DNA of 13,434 nucleotides. Origin: an uncultured Ignavibacteria bacterium. Lineage in GTDB: Bacteria > Bacteroidota > Ignavibacteria > Ignavibacteriales > Melioribacteraceae. Under the pieces are notes generated by a model. It saw only the letters and a program-made list of their open reading frames with translations, did not search any database and was not told where the DNA came from. Shown piece after piece: positions 6,512 to 13,434 of this stretch. Numbering within the stretch: position 1 is the stretch's first letter; each line of letters begins with the position of its first letter. The stretch covers positions 1 to 13,434 of the forward strand of contig CALGLM010000499.1 in NCBI GenBank assembly GCA_937930275.1, in the 5' to 3' direction. A program made the position numbers and the translations under genes.

Positions 6512-8422
6512 ATGAATGAAATTATTAGAGAAAAATTAGAAAATTTACCTACAAATCCGGGTATTTATCAATTTAAGGATGAAAAAGGGACAATTATTTA
6601 TGTGGGTAAAGCAAAAAACTTAAAAAATAGAGTAAGAAGTTATTTTCAAAACAACATAACAAATGTTAAAACTTTAGCACTTGTAAAAAAAATAGTTGAT
6701 TTGGAAATGATTATTACAAGTTCCGAAGTTGAAGCATTAGTTTTGGAAAATAATCTAATAAAAGAACTTAAACCACGTTATAATATAAATTTAAAAGATG
6801 ATAAAACTTACCCATATATAAGAATAACTAACGAACCGTACCCCCAAATTTTTCCTACACGGAATATAATTAGAGACGGCTCGAAGTATTTTGGTCCTTT
6901 TACCGATGTCAAAAGTATGAAAGCCAGTTTAAGATTAATAAATAAAATATTTAAAATAAGAAGCTGTAAATACGAATTTACCGAAGAATCAATTGCAAAA
7001 GGGAAATATAAAGTCTGTTTGGATTACCACATAAAAAAGTGTGACGGACCTTGTGAAGGGTTAATTACAAGAAGTGAATATAATAATATGGTTCTGCAGG
7101 CTATTAAAGTATTTAGGGGTAAAACTGATGATTTAATAAAAGAACTGAAAGAAGAAATGTTTGCTTTATCGGCAAATTTTCAGTTTGAAAAAGCTGCAAT
7201 AATAAGGGATAAAATTGAACAACTTACCGTTTACACCTCAAAACAGAAAATTGTTTCGGCTGATTTAGTTGATAAAGATATAATTGCAGTTGAAAGAGAA
7301 GATAAAGATGTTGCCGCAAGCATATTAAATATTAGATACGGAAAGCTTATTAGTAAGCGTAATTTAAAATTAAGCGGTGAATTGGATGAACCTATTGAAT
7401 CGTTGTATGCTTCAGTAATAAGGTTTTATTATAACGAGTATGTTGACATTCCGGGCGAGATTATTGTTGAAGCTAATCCGGAAGAAGCGGAAAATTTACT
7501 TGACTGGCTTGAAATATTAGGAGAAAAGCGACCAAAATTTGTTGTTCCTTTGCGTAAAAGCGAAGCTCAATTGCTATTAAAAATGTGTAAACAAAATGCT
7601 ATACTTCAACTTGGTGAAATAAAACTTCAGCGATTAAAAAGGGAAAAAAATGTACCGCACGTGCTAATGGCTTTAAAGCGCGATTTAATGCTTAAAGCAA
7701 TTCCAAATATTATTGAGTGTTTTGATATTTCTCATTTGCAAGGTACAGATACAGTTGCCAGTATGGTTGTTTTTGAAGACGGAAAACCAAAAAAAAGCTT
7801 ATATCGAAAATTTATTATTAAATCGGTAGAAGGTGTTGATGATTTCGCTTCTATGCAAGAAGTTATTACAAGAAGATATTCACGCGTTAAAGAAGAAAAT
7901 TTGCACTTTCCTGAATTGATAATGGTGGACGGGGGTAAAGGTCAATTAAGTAGTGCTATTGAATCACTAAAAGACATGGGATTTGAAAAATTTGAGATAA
8001 TAGGACTTGCAAAACGACTTGAAGAAGTGTTTTTGCCCGGGCAAAGCGAAGCAATATCTATTCCTAAAACTTCAAGTAGTCTTAAATTATTACAGCACAT
8101 TAGAGATGAAGCTCATCGATTTGCTATTACTTTTCATAGAGAAAGAAGAAGTAAAAGAACATTTAAAAGCGAGCTTGAAGAGATTAAGGGAATAGGGAAA
8201 TCAATAACAGAAAAATTATTAACATCTTTTTTGGGTATTAAAGCAATAAAAGAAGCGACTGAAGAAGAATTGGGAAAAGTTATAGGAAAAGCGAAAGCTA
8301 AAATTGTTTTCGACTATTTTAAAAATATTGATGAAAACTTAATTGACGAAAATACGGATAGTAACGAAGAAACTGACGAAGCAGAAGAATTTTTTGAAGA
8401 ACTAAATACTGATGAGGAATAA
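6512..8422 (+). CDS. uvrC: UvrABC system protein C (excinuclease subunit)
   Basis: UvrC makes the two incisions around a DNA lesion during nucleotide excision repair, acting with UvrB on damage found by UvrA. All domains are present in 636 residues. The GIY-YIG nuclease has G17-I-Y19, Y30-V-G32 and catalytic R40. A four-cysteine cluster (C152, C169, C177, C181) fits the [4Fe-4S] site known in this family. The UVR domain that contacts UvrB covers about 204-240. The RNase H-like 5' nuclease has D405 (FDISHLQG), D473 (MVDGGKGQL) and H535 (DEAHRFAI). Tandem helix-hairpin-helix motifs occupy about 555-605 (IKGIGKSITEKLL). The last 32 residues form an extra tail with 16 Asp/Glu and no Lys/Arg. No ribosome site is evident; with only 3 bp after the lipid gene, translational coupling is likely. 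The stop abuts the next start codon. Confidence 0.98.
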   Translation: MNEIIREKLENLPTNPGIYQFKDEKGTIIYVGKAKNLKNRVRSYFQNNITNVKTLALVKKIVDLEMIITSSEVEALVLENNLIKELKPRYNINLKDDKTYPYIRITNEPYPQIFPTRNIIRDGSKYFGPFTDVKSMKASLRLINKIFKIRSCKYEFTEESIAKGKYKVCLDYHIKKCDGPCEGLITRSEYNNMVLQAIKVFRGKTDDLIKELKEEMFALSANFQFEKAAIIRDKIEQLTVYTSKQKIVSADLVDKDIIAVEREDKDVAASILNIRYGKLISKRNLKLSGELDEPIESLYASVIRFYYNEYVDIPGEIIVEANPEEAENLLDWLEILGEKRPKFVVPLRKSEAQLLLKMCKQNAILQLGEIKLQRLKREKNVPHVLMALKRDLMLKAIPNIIECFDISHLQGTDTVASMVVFEDGKPKKSLYRKFIIKSVEGVDDFASMQEVITRRYSRVKEENLHFPELIMVDGGKGQLSSAIESLKDMGFEKFEIIGLAKRLEEVFLPGQSEAISIPKTSSSLKLLQHIRDEAHRFAITFHRERRSKRTFKSELEEIKGIGKSITEKLLTSFLGIKAIKEATEEELGKVIGKAKAKIVFDYFKNIDENLIDENTDSNEETDEAEEFFEELNTDEE

Positions 8423-10555
8423 ATGAAAAACCTGTTTGTGAAAATATATCTTATTGTTTTTATAGCAATTAGTTTGCATGCCGAAGAAGGAATGTATCCT
8501 TTAAGCGAAATAAATAAATTAAACTTAAAAGAGTTAGGTTTTAATATTTCTGCGGATGAACTTTACAATACTAACGGCGTAAGCTTAATAACAGCTTTAG
8601 TTAATCTTTCGGGTTGTACGGGATCGTTTATTTCGGAAAACGGATTGATTTTAACAAATCATCATTGTTCGTTTAGTGCGGTTAGCAGAGCTTCCACTTT
8701 AGAAAATAATTATCTTGAAAACGGTTTTTCTGCAACAAACTTTTCCGAAGAGATTGAAGCAAAAGGAATTACTGCAAAAATAATAGAATCATACAAAGAT
8801 GTTTCGGAAGAAATACTGGAATCGATAAAAAATATAAAAAATGATGCCGATAGAAGAAAAGGAATTGATGATAAAATTAAAGAGATTACCGAAAGAGAAA
8901 CAAATACCGAAAATTCTATTACTGCATCGGTTGCAGAAATGTTACCGGGAAAATCGTATGTGTTGTTTTTATACAAAACAATTTATGATGTTAGAATAGT
9001 TTATGCTCCTCCGCTATCTATTGGTAATTTTGGCGGAGAAGAAGATAATTGGGTTTGGCCTCGTCACACAGGTGATTTTACTTTTTTGCGAGCGTATGTT
9101 TCACCAGAAGGGAAAAGTACAAAATATAACGAAGAAAATGTGCCTTATAAACCAAAAAAATGGTTAAATATTAACATAGACGGTATAAAAGAAAATGATT
9201 TTGCCTTCATATTAGGTTATCCGGGTAGAACTTTCAGACATCAACCGGTCGAATATTTAAAGTATCAAAATAATTACCTTTTACCGTTAGTCTCGGAATT
9301 GTACGGTTGGCTTATTAACCAATATGAGGATTTATCTTCTAATAACGACTCGCTAAAATTAGTGTATGCTCCTATAATAAAAGGTTTGGCAAATACTTAT
9401 AAAAATTTTAACGGAAAACTTTTAGGCATTAAAAGATTAAACTTAATAGAGAAAAAAACCGAAGAAGAAAATAAAGTAATGGACTTTATTAAATTGAATA
9501 AACCTAAAGAAGAATTTAAAGATTTGAAAAACATGTTTGAAGAAATTTATAGTTCTAAATATAAATACGCTGCAGGCGAAATAGTTGTTGATAGATTACT
9601 TAAATCTTCCAACATATACAATTGTATGGAATTTTTGCTAAAATATAAATCTGAAATTGCAAAACCGGACAAAGAAAGACAGCAGGCATTTCAGGAGAAA
9701 AATTTAGATAAGTCGTTAAACGCATTTTACTCGTCATTTAATAAAATAAATATTAATCTTGAAAAACGAATATTTGTTAAAGCGTTGGAAAAATTTAATG
9801 TTTTTGGAGAAAATTACGGAATATTTAATTATTTACCTTACAAATTAACCAAAAAGGAAGATGTTAAAAACTTTATAAACAGAGTATTAAATAAATCCGT
9901 ATTTTTAAAAGAAGGGGATAAATTTGTTGATAAGTCGGTTGAAGAACTACTAAAATTAGATGATTCTTTAATTGTAGTTTGCAGCGCAATTAAAGACTAC
10001 AGAGAAACGGTAAGAACAGAAAACGAATCGTTTGAAGGGGCAAACAGTAGATTATTACCTTTGCTTGTTGACGCAAAAATGGAAATGGAGAATAAAAAAT
10101 TTATTCCTGATGCAAACGGAACTTTGCGTTTAACTTTCGGAAGAGTAATAGGATACAGTCCGGCTGATGCAACATATTATACACCGTTTACAACATTGAG
10201 CGGTGTTATAGATAAAAGCTATAGGGGAGATGATTATAAAATTCCCGAAAAACTTATCGAGCTTAATAAAACAAAAGCAAAAGATAAATTTTTTAGCAAA
10301 GATTTAAATGATATTCCGGTTGCGTTTTTGTATAATATGGATACTACCGGAGGCAATAGCGGAAGTCCGGTATTAAATTCATACGGCGAATTAATCGGTC
10401 TAAATTTTGACCGAGCTTTTGAAGCAACAATAAATGACTTTGCTTGGAGCTCCGATTATAGTCGTTCAATAGGTGTAGATATAAGGTATATTTTATATAT
10501 TACAAAAAATTTAGGGAATGTCAAGCATTTACTAAAAGAGTTAAGTATAGATTAA
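8423..10555 (+). CDS. S46 family dipeptidyl-peptidase, DPP11-like (Asp/Glu-specific)
   Basis: Exported serine exopeptidase of 710 residues, the usual S46 length. A signal peptide covers 1-20 (cut after SLHA, before EEG). The chymotrypsin-type triad is visible: H81 in LTNHHC, D218 in WPRHTGDF and S646 in GGNSGSP, with C64/C82 as a likely disulfide. S46 enzymes remove dipeptides from peptide N-termini in the periplasm. The residue 18 after the catalytic Ser (GLNFDR664) sets P1 preference: Arg in DPP11 (Asp/Glu), Gly in DPP7 (hydrophobic). Arg here predicts acidic specificity. The ATG follows the uvrC TAA with no gap, and GAGGAA at the end of uvrC serves as ribosome site. The central alpha-helical domain (about 270-580) is present. 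The gene ends convergently, sharing TTAA with the next gene's stop. Confidence 0.95.
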   Translation: MKNLFVKIYLIVFIAISLHAEEGMYPLSEINKLNLKELGFNISADELYNTNGVSLITALVNLSGCTGSFISENGLILTNHHCSFSAVSRASTLENNYLENGFSATNFSEEIEAKGITAKIIESYKDVSEEILESIKNIKNDADRRKGIDDKIKEITERETNTENSITASVAEMLPGKSYVLFLYKTIYDVRIVYAPPLSIGNFGGEEDNWVWPRHTGDFTFLRAYVSPEGKSTKYNEENVPYKPKKWLNINIDGIKENDFAFILGYPGRTFRHQPVEYLKYQNNYLLPLVSELYGWLINQYEDLSSNNDSLKLVYAPIIKGLANTYKNFNGKLLGIKRLNLIEKKTEEENKVMDFIKLNKPKEEFKDLKNMFEEIYSSKYKYAAGEIVVDRLLKSSNIYNCMEFLLKYKSEIAKPDKERQQAFQEKNLDKSLNAFYSSFNKININLEKRIFVKALEKFNVFGENYGIFNYLPYKLTKKEDVKNFINRVLNKSVFLKEGDKFVDKSVEELLKLDDSLIVVCSAIKDYRETVRTENESFEGANSRLLPLLVDAKMEMENKKFIPDANGTLRLTFGRVIGYSPADATYYTPFTTLSGVIDKSYRGDDYKIPEKLIELNKTKAKDKFFSKDLNDIPVAFLYNMDTTGGNSGSPVLNSYGELIGLNFDRAFEATINDFAWSSDYSRSIGVDIRYILYITKNLGNVKHLLKELSID

Positions 10556-11313
10556 TTTAGTATATCAATTACCTTTTTGTGTAAACCGGGTGAAGCCGCA
10601 ATAGTACTTTGTCCGGTAATTGCATCATTCCCGTTATAATCGGTAATAATTCCGCCGGCGCCTTGAACAATCGGTATTAAAGCTGCTAAATCCCAAATAT
10701 TCATAATCGGGTCAATCATTATATCGGCATATCCTGCTGCCAATAATAAATAGCCGTAACAATCACCCCATAATCTATAAATTTTTACTTGGTGAATTAA
10801 GCTGTTAAATTTTTCAATATTTTGGTATTTTTCTATATTAAGATGATCGGTAGAAAGCAAAACCGAATCGTAAATTTCAGTTGTATTTCTAACATTAACT
10901 TTTTCGTCATTTAGAAATGCAGTGTAGTTATCACCGATTAAATATTCATCCAATACGGGTTGGTTAATAACTCCTAATAAAGGTTTATTATTATGCAACA
11001 AACCAATCATAGTGCCAAATGTGTATGCGCCGCAAATAAAACTTTTAGTTCCGTCAATTGGGTCTAAAATCCACTTGTATTCAGAATTCGGGTTTGTAAT
11101 ACCAAATTCCTCGCCAATAATTCCGTGAGTAGGAAATTCTTTGGAAATTATTTCTCGCATTACTTCTTCACCTTTTTTATCGGCAATAGTAACGGGGGAT
11201 TCGTCTTTTTTAGATTCAATTGTAATTTTGGTTCTAAAATACGGTTTAATTACTTTGCTACTTTCAACTGCCAAATGTTTACAAAATGTTTTTAAGTTAT
11301 TAAGTTCGCTCAT
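10552..11313 (-). CDS. hisN: Inositol monophosphatase family, histidinol-phosphatase HisN-like
   Basis: This Mg-dependent phosphatase of the inositol monophosphatase fold has 253 residues. Metal-site residues are E68/E69 (GIIGEEFG), D84 and D87 (DPIDGTKSF) and D208 (MNIWDLAALIPI). The HisN subgroup is indicated by DPIDGTKSFICGAYTFGTMIGL, WGDCYGYLLLAAGYADIMIDPIMNIWDLAA and GAGGIITDYNG, which match histidinol-phosphatase rather than suhB- or cysQ-type members. HisN converts histidinol phosphate to histidinol, the penultimate step of histidine synthesis. No other his gene is nearby, so a general sugar-phosphate or inositol-phosphate role stays possible. The start at ATG 11313 lacks a strong ribosome site. 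A perfect TATAAT lies on this strand at 11386-11381, without a clear -35. Its stop overlaps the S46 stop by 4 bp. Confidence 0.87.
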   Translation of the reverse strand: MSELNNLKTFCKHLAVESSKVIKPYFRTKITIESKKDESPVTIADKKGEEVMREIISKEFPTHGIIGEEFGITNPNSEYKWILDPIDGTKSFICGAYTFGTMIGLLHNNKPLLGVINQPVLDEYLIGDNYTAFLNDEKVNVRNTTEIYDSVLLSTDHLNIEKYQNIEKFNSLIHQVKIYRLWGDCYGYLLLAAGYADIMIDPIMNIWDLAALIPIVQGAGGIITDYNGNDAITGQSTIAASPGLHKKVIDILN

Positions 11314-11380
11314 ATAATATCTCGGTTATTAAATGAAATAAATTAACTTCTAAATATAAATAAATAATTGTAGTGTAATT

Positions 11381-11386
11381 ATTATA
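11381..11386 (-). promoter_or_regulatory. Candidate -10 element for the hisN-like gene
   Basis: The minus strand reads TATAAT here, a perfect -10 match, in the 97-bp divergent gap between the hisN-like gene and sua5. It would give a leader of about 60 nt. No convincing -35 is found 16-18 bp upstream, and the region is nearly all A/T, so a chance match is quite possible. No good rightward promoter was found for sua5. Confidence 0.25.
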
Positions 11387-11410
11387 TTTACATTAAAAAA
11401 AGTAATAATT

Positions 11411-12385
11411 ATGCAAATTTTAGAACCTACCGAAGAAAATATAATAAAGGCTTCGGAAATAATAAAAAGCGGGGGCTTGGTAGCGTTTCCGACAGAAACG
11501 GTTTACGGACTTGGTGCAAACGGTTATAATCCTATAGCAGCCGCTAAAATATTTGAAGCAAAAGGAAGACCCAAATTTAACCCCTTAATTTTACATATTT
11601 GTGATATTTCAAAAATTGAAGAAATTAGTACCATAAAAATAAAAAGTATTGAAAAAGTTTTAAATAAATTTTTTCCGGGTCCTTTAACTATAGTTGTTCC
11701 TAAAGCAGAAAGAGTGCCGGATATAATAACGGCAGGTAACCCTACTGTGGCAATTAGAATGCCGAACAATAAAATCGCTTTGGAATTGATAAAATATTCC
11801 GGAGTGCCAATTGCGGCACCAAGTGCAAATAAATTTGGTAAACTTAGTCCTACAACCGCATTGCATGTGGCAAAACAATTAAAAGATAGAATTGATATTG
11901 TGTTAGATGGCGGTAAAAGTAGTGTTGGGGTAGAATCGACAATTATAGAGATATCGGGAGAAGAGGTTTATTTGCTGCGTCCGGGGGGTCTATCGGCGGA
12001 AGTTATTGAAGAGGAGATAGGAAAAAAATTATTAAAAAAAAAGACGGGAAAAAATCCTAATGCACCCGGGCAACTTTTATATCATTATGCTCCTCAAAAA
12101 ACCATCAGCTTTTTAACGGAAGAAGAATTACAAAAAAATAAAGATAAAAGAATTGGCGCACTTTTGTTTAGTGAAAAATTTGATTATTTTAATTTTGCTG
12201 TAAAAAAGTATTTAACAAAAGCGGAAGACTATAGAGAAGCAGCTTCAAATTTGTTTTTTATGCTTCACGAACTTGAAACGGAAAATATTGATATAATATT
12301 AGCCGAACCGGTAAAAGAAGAAGGATTGGGAAGAGCTATTATGGATAGACTAAAAAAAGCCGTTAACACATTTAAGATTAAATAA
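11411..12385 (+). CDS. sua5: L-threonylcarbamoyladenylate synthase, Sua5 type
   Basis: This enzyme makes threonylcarbamoyl-AMP from threonine, bicarbonate and ATP, the first step of the t6A37 modification of ANN-decoding tRNAs; TsaBDE then transfers the group. The 324 residues contain the YrdC domain (about 10-205) with AFPTETVYGLG (25-35), the K51-G-R53 motif, APSANKFGKLSPT (S138-A-N140) and VGVESTIIE. A linker with APGQLLYHYAPQKT (218-231) leads into the C-terminal Sua5 domain (about 232-322). This two-domain form (also called YwlC or TsaC2) is longer than the YrdC/TsaC single-domain enzyme of E. coli. No clear ribosome site precedes the ATG. Transcription is divergent from the hisN-like gene, and the phosphofructokinase gene follows after 17 bp. 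Confidence 0.96.
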   Translation: MQILEPTEENIIKASEIIKSGGLVAFPTETVYGLGANGYNPIAAAKIFEAKGRPKFNPLILHICDISKIEEISTIKIKSIEKVLNKFFPGPLTIVVPKAERVPDIITAGNPTVAIRMPNNKIALELIKYSGVPIAAPSANKFGKLSPTTALHVAKQLKDRIDIVLDGGKSSVGVESTIIEISGEEVYLLRPGGLSAEVIEEEIGKKLLKKKTGKNPNAPGQLLYHYAPQKTISFLTEEELQKNKDKRIGALLFSEKFDYFNFAVKKYLTKAEDYREAASNLFFMLHELETENIDIILAEPVKEEGLGRAIMDRLKKAVNTFKIK

Positions 12386-12391
12386 ATGCGC

Positions 12392-12405
12392 GAGGTAGTA
12401 TTTTG
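12392..12405 (+). promoter_or_regulatory. Shine-Dalgarno site that fixes a TTG start
   Basis: GAGGT (12392-12396) followed by AGTATT and TTG (12403-12405) gives a 6-nt spacer. It decides the start of the phosphofructokinase, since no in-frame ATG is available before the GGGDCPG motif. The site lies just after the sua5 stop codon. Confidence 0.8.
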
Positions 12406-13434
12406 AAAAACGAAAAGGTTAAAAGGATAGGAATATTGACCGGCGGCGGAGATTGCCCCGGGTTAAATGCCGTTATTCGAGGTGTTGCAAAACCGGCACA
12501 CGATAACGGATTACAAGTTATCGGAATTCTGGACGGATTTGAAGGACTTGTTGAAGGGAAAGCCCAACAACTTTATAATAAGGATGTTTCGGGAATTTTA
12601 GCGATGGGCGGAACTATACTGGGTTCTTCAAATAAAGGGGACCCGTTCCATTGGCCTGAAATAAGCAGTAGCGGAGAAGTAAAAATTGTTGACCGCTCTG
12701 ATGCAGCATTAAAAAATTATGAAGCTTGGAATTTAGATGCTTTAATTGCTATTGGTGGTGACGGTACTATGCATATTGCCGATAGACTTTCCAAAATGGG
12801 GATGAATATTGTAGGAGTTCCAAAAACTATTGATAACGATTTAGAGGCAACAGACCAAACTTTTGGTCACGATTCTGCAGTTTTTGTAGTTAGCGAAGCT
12901 TTAGATAGATTACACACTACAGCGTCATCTCATCATAGAGTAATGGTTATTGAAGTTATGGGACGTTATGCGGGCTGGATTGCACTTAACGGCGGCTTAG
13001 CCGGCGGTGCCGATATTATTTTACTACCTGAAATGCCGTTTGATTGGGATGTTATTTATGAAAGAGTTACTTCAAGAAATATGCTTGGTAAGCGTTTTAG
13101 TATAGTTTGTGTTGCAGAAGGTGCAAAACCAAAAGGAGGTGACTTGATAGTGAAAGCTAAAGATATTAAACGAACCGATCCGATTCAATTAGGAGGTATC
13201 GGTGAATTAGTTGCAAAAAATATTGCAGATATTACAAAATTGGAAACCCGTTATACAGTATTGGGGCATTTACAACGTGGCGGAAGCCCTACCCCTTATG
13301 ATAGAATTCTTTCAACAAAATTCGGGACTTTTGCAATACAATATGCAATTAAAAAGAAATTCGGTATAATGGTTACATTAAAAGGAAGTGAAATTAAATA
13401 CGCTAAAATTGAAGATTGTATTTCTAAACAAAAG
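12403..13434 (+). CDS. pfkA: 6-phosphofructokinase, group III-like, ATP-type signature (3' end outside window)
   Basis: Cytosolic enzyme that phosphorylates fructose 6-phosphate to fructose 1,6-bisphosphate. The 344 codons present cover nearly all of a typical protein; no stop is reached. Start is TTG 12403, with GAGGT at 12392-12396 6 nt upstream; the in-frame product begins MKNEKVKRIGILTGGGDCPGLNAVIRG. The nearby ATG 12386 is in another frame and stops after six codons. Visible sites are GGGDCPG (14-20), GGDGT (118-122), PKTIDND (140-146, catalytic D144), VMGRYAGW and HLQRGGSPTPYDR. G121 corresponds to E. coli Gly104 and K141 to Gly124. PPi-dependent enzymes carry Asp at the first site, so Gly there predicts ATP use, while the Lys places it in the PPi/group III clade. 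It follows sua5 by 17 bp and is probably cotranscribed. Confidence 0.95.
   Translation, partial: MKNEKVKRIGILTGGGDCPGLNAVIRGVAKPAHDNGLQVIGILDGFEGLVEGKAQQLYNKDVSGILAMGGTILGSSNKGDPFHWPEISSSGEVKIVDRSDAALKNYEAWNLDALIAIGGDGTMHIADRLSKMGMNIVGVPKTIDNDLEATDQTFGHDSAVFVVSEALDRLHTTASSHHRVMVIEVMGRYAGWIALNGGLAGGADIILLPEMPFDWDVIYERVTSRNMLGKRFSIVCVAEGAKPKGGDLIVKAKDIKRTDPIQLGGIGELVAKNIADITKLETRYTVLGHLQRGGSPTPYDRILSTKFGTFAIQYAIKKKFGIMVTLKGSEIKYAKIEDCISKQK

Noticed and set aside
12386..12406. ATG at 12386 as the phosphofructokinase start
   Set aside because: It is out of frame and reaches a stop after six codons.

Overview
This is a low-GC (roughly one-third G+C by eye), gene-dense bacterial window made mostly of housekeeping genes. 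No phage, IS, CRISPR or defence island is visible. The gene set (an S46 dipeptidyl-peptidase, a TIGR01777 epimerase, Sua5-type TsaC, a group III-like phosphofructokinase, SecG, UvrC, HemW) suggests the FCB/Bacteroidota side of the tree. Against a typical Bacteroidia genome, several genes have recognisable Shine-Dalgarno sites, and the clearest promoter pair is sigma70-like (TTGAAA/TATATT and TTGATT/TATTAT, 17-bp spacers) rather than TTTG/TAnnTTTG. A lineage such as Ignavibacteria is plausible, but this is an inference. The first 48 bases are Illumina TruSeq adapter, so the left edge is a contig end from a short-read, probably metagenomic, assembly.

Layout. (1) 1-48 is adapter, followed directly by a hemW gene on the minus strand that lacks its C-terminus. 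(2) 1225-4720 is a plus-strand run of four tightly packed genes: TIGR01777 epimerase, SUKH/SMI1-KNR4 protein, secreted HExGH zinc peptidase and small lipoprotein. (3) 4721-4877 is a convergent intergenic region packed with short direct repeats. (4) On the minus strand lie an MmcQ/YjbR protein, a strong intrinsic terminator, secG and a tRNA with anticodon CAT. (5) Two interleaved back-to-back promoters at 5765-5800 drive the tRNA-secG unit leftward and, rightward, a CDP-alcohol phosphatidyltransferase, uvrC and a DPP11-like S46 peptidase with almost no spacing. (6) A HisN-like phosphatase on the minus strand ends convergently, overlapping the S46 stop codon by 4 bp. (7) A Sua5-type threonylcarbamoyl-AMP synthase and a TTG-started phosphofructokinase, cut by the window end, run rightward.

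The genes cover heme chaperoning, membrane lipid synthesis, protein export, nucleotide excision repair, tRNA t6A modification, glycolysis and extracytoplasmic peptide breakdown. They form several independent units rather than one pathway. I found no convincing new multi-gene system. The points most worth following are the repeat-rich element at 4722-4864, the Arg specificity signature of the S46 peptidase, the interleaved promoters, the Gly/Lys cofactor signature of the phosphofructokinase, and the adapter, which should be trimmed before any gene call at the left edge is trusted.
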